Origin: Chelativorans xinjiangensis
GTDB taxonomy: Bacteria > Pseudomonadota > Alphaproteobacteria > Rhizobiales > Rhizobiaceae
NCBI RefSeq assembly: GCF_009812055.1
Contig: NZ_WQNH01000014.1
Span: forward strand, 1 to 64,000
DNA: 64,000 bases
Reading direction: 5' to 3'
Below, in pieces: positions 10,033-18,457 of this stretch. Positions within the stretch are counted from its first letter, which is position 1, and every line of letters begins with the position of its first letter. The notes beneath the pieces are model-generated. The model did not search any database, was not told the DNA's origin, and saw nothing but the letters and a program-made list of their open reading frames with translations. The position numbers and the translations under genes are program-made.

Positions 10033-10058
10033 CCCGAAAATCGGAATCGATTTTCGGG
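10033..10058. repeat. Short interspersed hairpin (11-bp arms)
   Basis: CCCGAAAATCG and CGATTTTCGGG form perfect 11-bp arms around a four-base GAAT loop. Outer GCATCG/CGATGC arms at 10026-10031 and 10064-10069 extend the symmetry. This type of element is common between rhizobial genes. It lies upstream of glcB, pointing away from the coding region. Confidence 0.65.
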
Positions 10059-10082
10059 AAGCACGATGCGTAGATTCAAAAC

Positions 10083-10122
10083 ATAGAGCACTGTGCGTCC
10101 GAACGGACGCACAGTGCTCTAT
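10083..10122. repeat. Perfect 40-bp palindrome
   Basis: The arms ATAGAGCACTGTGCGTCCG (10083-10101) and their exact complement (10104-10122) are separated by two adenines. A 19-bp perfect stem is longer than a normal terminator and has no T-run after it. It sits 25 bases after the 10033 hairpin in a gene-free stretch (9948-10352) upstream of glcB. In that stretch I see nothing else beyond these two elements. Confidence 0.75.
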
Positions 10123-10352
10123 GCGCGGCAGGCGTGCGCCGCGACGCTTTTTCGGCGCCGCTGTAGCGCACGGCACGTTGCTCGGGAAGCGCAAAGATGA
10201 AAGGCCGCGCCGGGACGAGCCCGAGCGGCCTTTCCGCGGTCAGCCCTGGGAGGGAGGGCTTCAGCGTGGCTGTATCCACTTTTTCCTGCGGTGGAGCTTA
10301 CGATCGCGCTCCTCCCCCGCAGGAACGGTATCCGCGGTGCTGCGGTGGACCG

Positions 10353-10671
10353 TCAATATTGCGCGTCCCTGTTGCTCAGAGGCCAGGTCATGGCGCTGGT
10401 CGTGATGCCTTCATCGCCCAAATCATCGCCTTGAACGATGTCCGGCGTAGGAGAATCATTGGGATCGCTGGGCTTGAAGCCGTCCGCCGCGTCCACCTGA
10501 TTGGGGAAAAACGGCACCAGCGGCTCGGGCTCAACGGCGCCTGTCGTGAAGTCGGTGTCGACGTCCTGCGTCTCCACGACATCTGGCACCGGAAGGTTCG
10601 AAATCCTGGGCATAGCTGGCACCCGCGCCGAGCAGGGCCAAAGCCGAGGTAGCCAGGAGAATCTTACGCAT
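10353..10671 (-). pseudogene. Small exported acidic protein, frameshifted
   Basis: An ATG at 10671, preceded by GGGAAG, opens a convincing signal peptide (M-R-K-I-L-L-A-T-S-A-L-A-L-L-G-A-G-A-S-Y-A, then Q-D). That frame stops after about 40 codons. A different frame then stays open to 10353 and encodes an acidic, proline-rich tail of about 80 residues (P-V-P-D-V-V-E-T-Q-D-V-D onwards). The total span of 319 bases is not a multiple of three. The simplest reading is one small periplasmic protein broken by an indel at about 10570-10610, or a sequencing error. I do not recognise the family. Confidence 0.4.
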
Positions 10672-10878
10672 TTATCTTCCCTTTCATGGTTTCATTTCGC
10701 CTTGCTCACGGGCCTAACGAAGCGCACGGATTTACTGTTCCGCACGAGTTTTCACGTCTGAGTGAGGCAAGGCGTCGCGCTGCCACGTGGCGGGGCGCCG
10801 CTTTCGCCGTTGATGAGCGGGGCGTGTTCGGCTATGTAAGCGCGGCGCGCTTTCGGGCTTTTGGCCCGGTCAAGCCCT

Positions 10879-10955
10879 GCACCCGTAGCTCAGTTGGATA
10901 GAGCGCTGCCCTCCGAAGGCAGAGGTCACAGGTTCGAATCCTGTCGGGTGCGCCA
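10879..10955 (+). tRNA. tRNA-Arg (CCG anticodon)
   Basis: A complete 77-base cloverleaf including the encoded CCA. The acceptor arms GCACCCG and CGGGTGC pair perfectly. The D-arm contains the AGCTCAGTTGGATAGAGC block, the anticodon loop reads CTCCGAA with anticodon CCG, and the T-arm has GGTTCGAATCC. It decodes CGG. The DNA just downstream switches from core to accessory genes, so this is a probable integration site. Confidence 0.97.
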
Positions 10956-11199
10956 ACAAAATCAGTTACTTAGCCGACAAGGCGCTACTCCAAAAATTGC
11001 TACAGGAAGCATATAGGAAGCAGACGGCGGCCAATTTCATCCACAGGAAGCGCCAAAAAAATTCGCTCTTGCCTCCTCGGTATCGCTGAGTCAGCCAGAT
11101 TCTCGTCGTGTCAAGCGCTGGCTGTGCTGCGCTAGATAGAGTCGCAGCAATTCTCCACGTGATCGACTTCGGATCAGCCGGGTGGCATGGACGGCTCGG

Positions 11200-12117
11200 C
11201 TAGGGCAGCATCTCCTCGATCGCTTGGCGCTGCTGGGCATGCTTCTCGGGGTTTTGCTCTTTCAGTTTTGCGAGGTTGAGCAGCTTCCACCGCACCGCAG
11301 GTAGGTTCGCCGCCTGGGGCATGCCGATGGCTTCAAAATCCGGCTCGGCATCATGCAATGAAAGCAGGAACCGCATAGCCTTGTCATCCAGCCGCGCGTG
11401 CAAGTCACCGGTCAGCCGCACCCGCGCATCCTCTAGCTCGCTCAGGCTTACCGGCTCGGCGGTCATGCCTTCGAACTCCTTGACGAAACCTTCGTCGAGA
11501 TCGGCAAAGGATGGCTTGATGAGTTCGTGTGGCGGCCGACCGGAACTGGCGACATAAATGAGGAAGGTGCGAAACAGCGCGTCCGTCAGCCCTTCGTTTT
11601 CATAGAGCAGCTTCACATCGAAAAGATCCCGCGGGTGCTGACGGTCAACAGCCGCATGGAGCTTTCCGCCGAACAGATCTTCGAAGGACACAACCTGCAT
11701 TTCGGCAAAGCCGAATGTGTTGGCGACCACGTCAGTCACAGGTCGCAGTTCCGAAGCATGCACTGTCCCTCGCGAAACCGGCGAGGTCTCGATCTTGATT
11801 TCGGTGCCGCCTTGCCGCACCAGCACGCGTGTATCGTTGTTGCCGCCGCCGGCGATCCGCTGGACGGCGACGCCGCGCAAATTCCGCAGCAGGTCCTCGC
11901 GGATGCGGTCGAGCGTGGTGTCGATGCCGTTCAGCGTCGTTTCACGATCCTCGATCGGCAGATAAGTCAGGTCGATGTCGACCGACAGGCGCGGCATGTC
12001 GCGATAGAAGAGATTGATGGCGGTTCCACCCTTGAGCGCGAACGCCTCGTGTCGCGCGATGTAGGGCAGTGTCCGGACCAGCAGTTCGACCTGCCGCATG
12101 TATTGGTCACGCGCCAT
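11200..12117 (-). CDS. AbiEii-family nucleotidyltransferase toxin
   Basis: This is the toxin half of a type IV AbiE toxin-antitoxin system. AbiEii-like proteins are DNA polymerase-beta-like nucleotidyltransferases, several of which modify tRNA 3-prime ends. The core is clear: K-G-G-T-A-I-N-L-F-Y at 29-38 followed by S-V-D-I-D-L-T-Y, with the metal aspartates D47 and D49, and the later G-G-K-L-H-A-A-x-D-R-x3-R-D-L-F-D-V block. I start it at the ATG at 12117 (305 residues); this overlaps the antitoxin stop by 11 bases, as expected for a coupled pair. Confidence 0.9.
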   Translation of the reverse strand: MARDQYMRQVELLVRTLPYIARHEAFALKGGTAINLFYRDMPRLSVDIDLTYLPIEDRETTLNGIDTTLDRIREDLLRNLRGVAVQRIAGGGNNDTRVLVRQGGTEIKIETSPVSRGTVHASELRPVTDVVANTFGFAEMQVVSFEDLFGGKLHAAVDRQHPRDLFDVKLLYENEGLTDALFRTFLIYVASSGRPPHELIKPSFADLDEGFVKEFEGMTAEPVSLSELEDARVRLTGDLHARLDDKAMRFLLSLHDAEPDFEAIGMPQAANLPAVRWKLLNLAKLKEQNPEKHAQQRQAIEEMLP

Positions 12118-12961
12118 GCGCAGCCTCCTGTGGCAACAGGTCGGCGGGGACCGTGATGCGGTAGATTGGATGAAGGCGACCACCCGGAGTGAGCGCCCGA
12201 TCGCCACTTCCCATGTCGATGTTCGACATGTCGATATGCTTGCGCCAGGCATGCGCATGCTTGTCGGCATAGATGAAGAACAAGCGTTTGACTTTCACGC
12301 TCCGACAGTGAGCCAGAAGCGTCATCAGCAATTTGGGGCGCAGATTGACCAGGCCTTCAAACATCATATCGATGGTGTGGAAGCTCTCGTTCTTTGGCAA
12401 CTCGTCAAGTGCCTCAAGGGTCGCCCGCTCGGCCGACGACATTCTTATCGGCCAGCGCCAGGGACTAAGTCCCAGTTCCGCATCCAATCCCTCAGACAGG
12501 CTGAATTCACGGTCTTCGACGCCGGTGGCTTCCTCGCCGAACAGAGCATCGTTCCTCCGGACGAAGCGGACATCGGTTCGCAGCTTCGCTAGCCACGTCG
12601 GTATGTCCGGCCCGTAGAGATAGATTGCGGAGCCGCCACCCAACTGCAGATAGTGTGAATGACCGCGAAGGCTCAGGGCGGTCTGGCCACCGACATGGAA
12701 GTCATGCCCCATGATCCACTGGGCGGATAGCAGAGGGATTTTCCACCCGGTGATGGCTTCCGGATTTTCTCCAGTCGTGAAAGGGCGGCGATAGACGCCC
12801 TGCGTCACCCTCTCAAGCCAGCCCTGCTTGATATAGGCCGACACCGACTGTCGTGAGATGGCGTGGCGCGTCATCCAAGCCGTATCGACCAGAAAGCCCG
12901 GTGGCACGGCTTGAAGGAGTAGCTTTAGCTTCGAGGCGTTATGTCCATCCATAATGGACAT
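12107..12961 (-). CDS. AbiEi-family antitoxin, transcriptional regulator
   Basis: The 284-residue protein has the AbiEi layout: an N-terminal winged-helix DNA-binding region (about 20-62, including R-Q-S-V-S-A-Y-I-K-Q-G-W-L-E-R-V-T-Q-G-V-Y) and a long C-terminal domain with H-V-G-G-Q-T-A-L-S-L-R-G. AbiEi proteins neutralise AbiEii without direct binding and repress their own operon. ATG codons at 12961 and 12952 are both possible starts; neither has a strong ribosome-binding site. It is immediately upstream of the toxin gene. Confidence 0.88.
   Translation of the reverse strand: MSIMDGHNASKLKLLLQAVPPGFLVDTAWMTRHAISRQSVSAYIKQGWLERVTQGVYRRPFTTGENPEAITGWKIPLLSAQWIMGHDFHVGGQTALSLRGHSHYLQLGGGSAIYLYGPDIPTWLAKLRTDVRFVRRNDALFGEEATGVEDREFSLSEGLDAELGLSPWRWPIRMSSAERATLEALDELPKNESFHTIDMMFEGLVNLRPKLLMTLLAHCRSVKVKRLFFIYADKHAHAWRKHIDMSNIDMGSGDRALTPGGRLHPIYRITVPADLLPQEAAHGA
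12941..12961. promoter_or_regulatory. Probable AbiE operator over the antitoxin start
   Basis: ATGTCCAT (12941-12948) and ATGGACAT (12954-12961) form a perfect 8-bp inverted repeat with a 5-base spacer that includes the start codon region of the antitoxin gene. Characterised AbiEi proteins repress by binding inverted repeats in their own promoter, so this is the obvious candidate site. Confidence 0.5.
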
Positions 12962-13367
12962 TATGGCATGATTTCAAAGTGGCTACGAGCAGAACTTTAC
13001 AAGTGATAGTTTTAGTCAACCTAGCGTGGACAAAACACACCCTATTCAAAGCACGGTCGCCACTCGCGACGCTACCCCATATCAGGCTGCGATAGGTAAA
13101 TCATAATCGATCGGCCGTGTGCCCGACCGGGGAGCGAGGAGACTTTCCCCTCGCTCCCCCGCCAACGCCGCCTGCGCCAGAGCGGGGCCGCTTGCTCGCA
13201 AAGCGATGCATAGCCCTCACCATCTGAACTGAACCGATCCGCCTCGCTCGCCGTGCAGCCCAGCTCTGCTCGCCGGCATTGGCCCCCCTCACTCCCGCGC
13301 GCTCACGCGCCCCCGGAAGGCATGTCGAGGGACATGCCTTCGGCATTAACGGAGAAAGGATCAAACA
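12962..13367. promoter_or_regulatory. Gene-free region upstream of the ParB-like gene, with a hairpin
   Basis: The first 140 bases are A+T-rich compared with the surroundings and probably hold the divergent promoters. The rest is G+C-rich with no convincing gene. At 13317-13340, AAGGCATGTC and GACATGCCTT form a 10-bp perfect stem with a four-base loop, 27 bases before the ParB-like ATG. GGAGAAAGGAT just before that ATG is a good ribosome-binding site. The hairpin could be a leader terminator or attenuator. Confidence 0.4.
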
Positions 13368-15581
13368 ATGGCTAGGAATTCAAGGAAGACGAAAGCCGTC
13401 ATCGAGGCGATGGCGGATCAGGTTGATATGACCGGTGAGATCGCCGGCGTGGACGGTGCCGCCGTTGCCGCCAGCGGAGCGGAAATCTTCATTCCGCTCG
13501 ACAAGTTGAAGAAGTCGCCGCGCAATGCGCGGAAGACCCCGCACAGCGAGGCGTCTATCGAAGCCAAGGCCGCGAGCATCCATGCCAAGGGCATCCTGCA
13601 AAACCTTGTGGTGGAGCCGGAGCTTGACGAGGCAGGCGAGCCGACCGGCTTCTATTTCGCCACCATCGGCGAAGGCCGCAGGCTGGCGCAGTTGCTGCGC
13701 GTGAAGCGCAAACAGATCAAGAAGACCGAACCGATCCGCTGCGTCATCGACACCAAGAACGACCCGAGCGAAATCAGCCTTGACGAGAACGTCAACCGCG
13801 AGGACTTGCACCCCGCCGACGAATACGAACGCTTCCGCGAGCTTTCAGAAAATCGCGGATGGGGAGCAGAGGAAATCGCCGCCCGGTTCGGCGTGACGGC
13901 GCATGTGGTCAAGCAGCGGCTTCGCCTTGGCGCGGTCTCGCCTCGGCTGATGCAAGTCTATCGCGACGGCGAATTGACCCTCGACCAGTTGATGGCCTTC
14001 GCCATCACCGAGGACCACGCCCGGCAGGAGCAGGTCTATGAAAACCTCTCCTATAACCGCGAGCCGTGGATCATCCGCCGTGACCTGACCAAGACCAATG
14101 TGGCGGCGACGGATCGGCGCGCGATCTTCGTCGGCGCGGAAGCCTACACCGAGGCCGGCGGCGTCATCATCCGCGACCTGTTCACGGACGATCGCGGCGG
14201 CTTCTATGAAGATGCCGCGCTGCTGGACCAGCTTGTGCTGGAAAAGTTGGAGCGCATCGCTGCCGAGGTTCAAGCGGAAGGCTGGAAATGGGCTTCCGTC
14301 CACATCGACTTCCCGCATGCACATGGCCTGCGCCGGAATTACCCGCAGTCCGTGGCGTTGTCGACGGAAGATGAAGCAGCACGGGAAGCGGTGCAGACGG
14401 AATATGACGCGCTGACCGAGCAATACGACAGCGCCGACGAACTGCCCGATGACGTGGATGAGCGTTTCGGGGAGTTGGAAACCGAGATCGAGCGCATTGA
14501 CGGCCTGCGTCATGCCTACGATCCCGACGACATCGCGCGCGGCGGCGTGCTTGTAGTCCTCTCCCATGACGGGGAGGCCCGTATCGAGCGCGGTTTCATC
14601 CGTCCGGAAGACGAGAAGCCAGAATCGGAAGAAGCCGAGGATGGCGCAGATGGTGATGGTGTTCGCGTCAACGCCGATGGCGAAATCATCGAGGACGGCG
14701 ACTATGACGAGCGGGATACCCAAGTTTCCGCGCGCGATGCTGAGGACGAGGAACCGGAGGATGACGGCAAGCCGCTGTCGGACCTTCTCATCCGCGACCT
14801 GACCGCTCACCGCACGCTTGGGCTTCGCCTTGCCCTTGGCGAGCAGCCGGACATGGCGTTGATTGCCGTCACCCATGCGCTGGCCGTGCAGACCTTCTAT
14901 CGCGGCGTGGAAGCGCATTGCCTCGAAATCCGCCCCACCAGCGCACATCTTGGCGGACACGCGGACGGCATCGAGGACACGGCCCCGGCGAAGCTGCTGG
15001 CGGATCGGCAGGCCGCATGGGCGGCGGACATGCCCCGTGATGTAGGCGACCTGTGGGGCTTCATCGCCTCGCTCGACCATGCGAGCGTCATGGCGCTGTT
15101 CGCGCATTGCGCCTCGCTCACGGTCAACGCCGTGAAGCAGCCTTGGGAGTGCAAGCCCCATGCGCATCAGACGGCGGATAGGCTGGCAACGGCGGTGTCC
15201 CTCGACATGGCCGAGCATTGGACCCCGACGGTGCGGACCTATCTCGGCCGCGTCACCAAGGCGCATATCCTCGCTGCCGTGCGCGAAGCCGTCAGCGACG
15301 AGGCGGCGGACAGGCTTTCGTCCATGAAGAAGCAGCCGATGGCGGAAGCTGCCGAGCAGTTGCTTACCGCAACCGGCTGGCTCCCCGCGATGATGCGGAC
15401 GGCCAAGCCTGCCTGGTTCTCGGAACCGGAAATGGAACGACGGGACGCGCTGGAAAGCGATGCTCTGGCCGAGGCGGATGCGGAGCCTGCGGCAGAAGGA
15501 GCGCCGGATGGTTCGGGCGTTTCGTCTGCCGATGATGGCAGCGGCTCGGATGGCGAAGCCTTCCACATCGCGGCCGAGTAA
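13368..15581 (+). CDS. ParB/RepB/Spo0J-domain protein of an integrative element
   Basis: A 737-residue protein with an N-terminal ParB/sulfiredoxin-like domain. I-P-L-D-K-L-x3-P-x-N-A-R is near residue 43, the ParB box G-E-G-R-R near 102, and N-x-N-R-E-D-L-H-P-A-D-E-Y-E near 143. A helix-turn-helix follows (E-E-I-A-A-R-F-G-V-T-A-H-V-V-K-Q-R-L around 168). The long C-terminal part is specific to this family and contains a very acidic segment around residues 415-465. Such large ParB-type proteins are carried by plasmids and ICEs of alphaproteobacteria, often as a single gene near the element backbone, and probably bind element DNA. No parA partner is seen here. Confidence 0.87.
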   Translation: MARNSRKTKAVIEAMADQVDMTGEIAGVDGAAVAASGAEIFIPLDKLKKSPRNARKTPHSEASIEAKAASIHAKGILQNLVVEPELDEAGEPTGFYFATIGEGRRLAQLLRVKRKQIKKTEPIRCVIDTKNDPSEISLDENVNREDLHPADEYERFRELSENRGWGAEEIAARFGVTAHVVKQRLRLGAVSPRLMQVYRDGELTLDQLMAFAITEDHARQEQVYENLSYNREPWIIRRDLTKTNVAATDRRAIFVGAEAYTEAGGVIIRDLFTDDRGGFYEDAALLDQLVLEKLERIAAEVQAEGWKWASVHIDFPHAHGLRRNYPQSVALSTEDEAAREAVQTEYDALTEQYDSADELPDDVDERFGELETEIERIDGLRHAYDPDDIARGGVLVVLSHDGEARIERGFIRPEDEKPESEEAEDGADGDGVRVNADGEIIEDGDYDERDTQVSARDAEDEEPEDDGKPLSDLLIRDLTAHRTLGLRLALGEQPDMALIAVTHALAVQTFYRGVEAHCLEIRPTSAHLGGHADGIEDTAPAKLLADRQAAWAADMPRDVGDLWGFIASLDHASVMALFAHCASLTVNAVKQPWECKPHAHQTADRLATAVSLDMAEHWTPTVRTYLGRVTKAHILAAVREAVSDEAADRLSSMKKQPMAEAAEQLLTATGWLPAMMRTAKPAWFSEPEMERRDALESDALAEADAEPAAEGAPDGSGVSSADDGSGSDGEAFHIAAE

Positions 15582-15589
15582 GCCGCCCA

Positions 15590-15669
15590 GGCCGGAGCCG
15601 CGACGGCTCCGGCCAGCCTCCCCCATCAGAATCGAGGAAATTTCCGGCCGCGCCGTCTGCGCGGCCGGA
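15590..15669. terminator. Two strong hairpins after the ParB-like gene
   Basis: GGCCGGAGCCG (15590-15600) pairs with CGGCTCCGGCC (15604-15614) around CGA. TCCGGCCGCGC (15643-15653) pairs with GCGCGGCCGGA (15659-15669) around CGTCT. Both stems are 11 bp and perfect. Neither is followed by a clear T-run, so intrinsic termination is probable but unproven. Confidence 0.5.
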
Positions 15670-15802
15670 GACCTCGACAGCACAACAACCGGAATCACGA
15701 CCAGCAGGTTCTCCGCCTACACGTCGCTGCCGCGTTTCTCCATTCTCAAAGAACTCGAAAACTGTACTTGGACGACAGACCCGCCGTGCGTAATCTGGGG
15801 TC

Positions 15803-16255
15803 ATGGCGACGCGGGACGAGGTCTATGCCAAATTCGGCATAACGGCAGAAGCAGCTCAGCTCTTCGAGACAGAGTTGGGTACATTGCTTCTATGCGCCCG
15901 CGGTCTTAGAAACGGTTGGCATGTCACCCCTGACGGTGAGCGCGCGCAGGCGGCTCTGAACGACATAAACCGCAGCACACTAGGCCGCCTGCTCACCACT
16001 CTCAAAAAGCACATCGACCTTGGCGACGATCTTGAGGATCGCTTCGCGTCCGCACTGCAGGCGCGGAACCGGCTAAACCACGGCTTCTTTGAAAAACACA
16101 ATTTCAGGATACAGACCGATGAGGGACGCGACGCGATGCTCGCCGACCTCGAGAGCTTGCATGACGAACTCTTCAATGCGTGGCAGATTGCCAGCGCAAT
16201 GACAACAATCACAGCGCAGGCGGTCGAAGAAGCACACGCCGAAAACGATGTCTAA
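15803..16255 (+). CDS. Small HEPN-like protein (putative)
   Basis: I do not recognise a named family for this 150-residue, mostly helical soluble protein. It carries A-R-N-R-L-N-H-G-F-F, in which R88 and H93 form an R-N-x3-H motif; this is the catalytic signature of HEPN ribonucleases such as HepT, RnlA or abortive-infection effectors. The motif lies in the C-terminal half, as usual for HEPN folds. GGGG seven bases before the ATG is a plausible ribosome-binding site. It is alone in orientation: two hairpins separate it from the ParB-like gene and the helicase gene converges on it. HEPN membership is an inference from one motif. Confidence 0.55.
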   Translation: MATRDEVYAKFGITAEAAQLFETELGTLLLCARGLRNGWHVTPDGERAQAALNDINRSTLGRLLTTLKKHIDLGDDLEDRFASALQARNRLNHGFFEKHNFRIQTDEGRDAMLADLESLHDELFNAWQIASAMTTITAQAVEEAHAENDV

Positions 16256-16271
16256 ATCGCGAGAGCCAGAT

Positions 16272-18221
16272 TCAGCCAGCGATTGCCTGGGGCGCAGCGG
16301 GACCTAATTCAGCGATAAATTGGCTCGCGTGGAGCGATGCAAGACCGTATTGCATCTGTGCAGGCGCAATGCCCGCCCCAAGTGCGGACGCCACCGGCAT
16401 GGTCTGTGAATAGGTCAGGATCAGCGTGCCCGGGCTACCTACGTTCGGTGCTGCCTTTACGCGCGTTATGCCGACATAGAACAGCCGTCGTTGCTCCTCC
16501 ATTTCTAGAGCCTGTTGAACGGCGGGAAGGGCGTTGTCGGGTTGCTTAGGGAGCAAGCCTTGAATACAGCCTGCAATAATTGTGACGGGCGCGCTGAGGC
16601 CTTTGCTCTTGTGCAGGCTCATGATTCTTACGTCTTGGATTTCCGAAGGGATTTCAGGCTGATTGATCGCCTCTTGAAGGCGCGCCAAGAACTCACTTCT
16701 GACATCCTCGCCTTCGACATCATCTTCCATGTCCATTTCGGCCAGAATATCAAGCGACAGTTGCCTAATGTCGCGTGTCGCAAGCTGCCCCTGTGGGAAT
16801 AGCGTGTTGACGATCGCAGCTAGGTCAGGGAGTGCCTCCAAGGCGTTAAGTTCGGCCACGAGGTTATTAAAGGCGACGACGATTCCGCCAGTGTGCGGTA
16901 GAGCAGGGTTTCCTGCCGCGATCTGCTCCAGCGCCTGCCACGGCGTCAGGCCAGACGCCTCGCAATGCTGGCGCACACGCCGGTAGCCTGCCGCGTGCCA
17001 ATTGTTTCCATCAATGCCGACCAGCCATCGCAGAGCTACACGGTCGTCTCGGTTGATGAGGAGCTTTAGCTTGGCAAACGCACGGCGGGCTTCTGGCGCG
17101 TCAAGCTCTGCCTCCGCGTAGTAAGAGCGAACCGGAATGTGTCGGGCCACAAGCGCCTCATAGATCGGCGTTCCGATCACGCCGCGCTGCGCAAGCACCA
17201 GTATGTCGCCCGGAGGCGTGCCGTTCGCGACCATCCCGGCAATGATGTTCGCGACACCATTCACCTCGTTTGCGAGCGACGGGTATTGGATGATCCTGAC
17301 ATCGCCCGGCCCATTTGCCGGCATGGTGACAAGCGCGCGAGGCACTGGCCTGATTTGGTTGTGGCCGATTAGGCTGTTAGCCATCTGAACGACGCGGGTC
17401 GGGCAACGCCGACAGTCATCCAGCCCAAGATCGTCCGCGCTAGCATTTACAACAAGCCATTCGCGTATACCGTCCGGATGAGCGTGCTTGAAGCTGTAGA
17501 TCGATTGATCGTCGTCGCCAACGATGCAGACATGTGCCTGATCTGAAAGAAGCTCGACTACCGATTGTTCGGCCCTGTTCAGGTCCTGATATTCGTCCAC
17601 CAGTATGTGTTGGAATTCGCTGCGCTCCTGAGCGGCCGGATTGTTTCGCAGGTATTGATATAGCTGCGGGATCACCTCACCGATCAGCATCGCGCGATGG
17701 AAACGGAGCCAGCCTAACAGGTCCTGTTGGAACGCAGCGTCCTCCGCATTCAGGACATACCCCGGCTGTTCATGTTGCAGTCGAGACCATGCCGCCTCAT
17801 AAGCTTGCTTGAATTTCTTTACTGCCTTCTTTCCTCCATGCGCGGCCATCAGGTCGCAGATGAGGGGTTCAAGTTCAAAGTCGTTAAGCGGCCTTGGCAC
17901 TCGGCCGGTTGCGCCAAGCACGTGATTTCGCATTAGCATACGCATGGCGAGACTATGGAGCGTAACGCCCGTCAATCCGTCGCTGCCTTCCACGTCCATG
18001 CTGACTAGCTCACGATGAAGGTCTTCTGCAGCGACACGGGTGAATGTGACGGGTAGAATCACCGCAGGCTCTACTCCTTGCTCCAAGAGCCGAGCCACGC
18101 GCCGTTTCATCGCGAAAGATTTGCCAGTGCCGGGACCTGCCACCACCCGCACCCGAGGGTTAGTTGACGATGCGATTTGGTGCGCAGGACTTCCTATCGC
18201 TAATCGATCAGACCAAGGCAT
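16272..18221 (-). CDS. UvrD/Rep-type ATP-dependent DNA helicase
   Basis: A 649-residue SF1A helicase. The motifs are easy to follow: Q-motif region at the N-terminus, Walker A G-P-G-T-G-K-S at 29-35, Walker B L-V-D-E-Y-Q-D-L-N near 208, motif III V-G-D-D-D-Q-S-I-Y-S-F, motif V M-S-L-H-K-S-K-G-L-S near 550 and motif VI L-F-Y-V-G-I-T-R. There is no C-terminal nuclease domain, and the protein is shorter than chromosomal UvrD (about 720-800 residues). Such free-standing helicases are frequent island cargo, sometimes in defence modules. Here no partner gene is adjacent in the same direction. Confidence 0.9.
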   Translation of the reverse strand: MPWSDRLAIGSPAHQIASSTNPRVRVVAGPGTGKSFAMKRRVARLLEQGVEPAVILPVTFTRVAAEDLHRELVSMDVEGSDGLTGVTLHSLAMRMLMRNHVLGATGRVPRPLNDFELEPLICDLMAAHGGKKAVKKFKQAYEAAWSRLQHEQPGYVLNAEDAAFQQDLLGWLRFHRAMLIGEVIPQLYQYLRNNPAAQERSEFQHILVDEYQDLNRAEQSVVELLSDQAHVCIVGDDDQSIYSFKHAHPDGIREWLVVNASADDLGLDDCRRCPTRVVQMANSLIGHNQIRPVPRALVTMPANGPGDVRIIQYPSLANEVNGVANIIAGMVANGTPPGDILVLAQRGVIGTPIYEALVARHIPVRSYYAEAELDAPEARRAFAKLKLLINRDDRVALRWLVGIDGNNWHAAGYRRVRQHCEASGLTPWQALEQIAAGNPALPHTGGIVVAFNNLVAELNALEALPDLAAIVNTLFPQGQLATRDIRQLSLDILAEMDMEDDVEGEDVRSEFLARLQEAINQPEIPSEIQDVRIMSLHKSKGLSAPVTIIAGCIQGLLPKQPDNALPAVQQALEMEEQRRLFYVGITRVKAAPNVGSPGTLILTYSQTMPVASALGAGIAPAQMQYGLASLHASQFIAELGPAAPQAIAG

Positions 18222-18457
18222 GTTCCCCCCAAAGATTCTTGTGCCCAGAATGGTTCAGAGCCTAATTCAAGTCGGTTGCCGGCGCGAGTTATTCATGAAT
18301 TGCTTTCATTCTATAGTCTTCGGCTTTGGGGAGTGAGATATGGGCAAATGGTTTCGTAGGGGAGGCAAGGTGACAGCCGAAGCCGCGCGGCGTATCACTG
18401 GGATCAGCACGCCGAGCGTTCGTTACCTTCGCTTACGTAGACCTGCTTTTATGGATT

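Noticed and set aside
10956-11199. Expected integrase gene or second attachment site for the tRNA-Arg island.
   Set aside because: No integrase-like frame is present next to the tRNA, and I did not find a repeat of the tRNA 3-prime end at the other side of the region.
13845-15698. A 617-codon minus-strand frame across the ParB-like gene.
   Set aside because: It is the complement of a well-supported gene and shows no domain.
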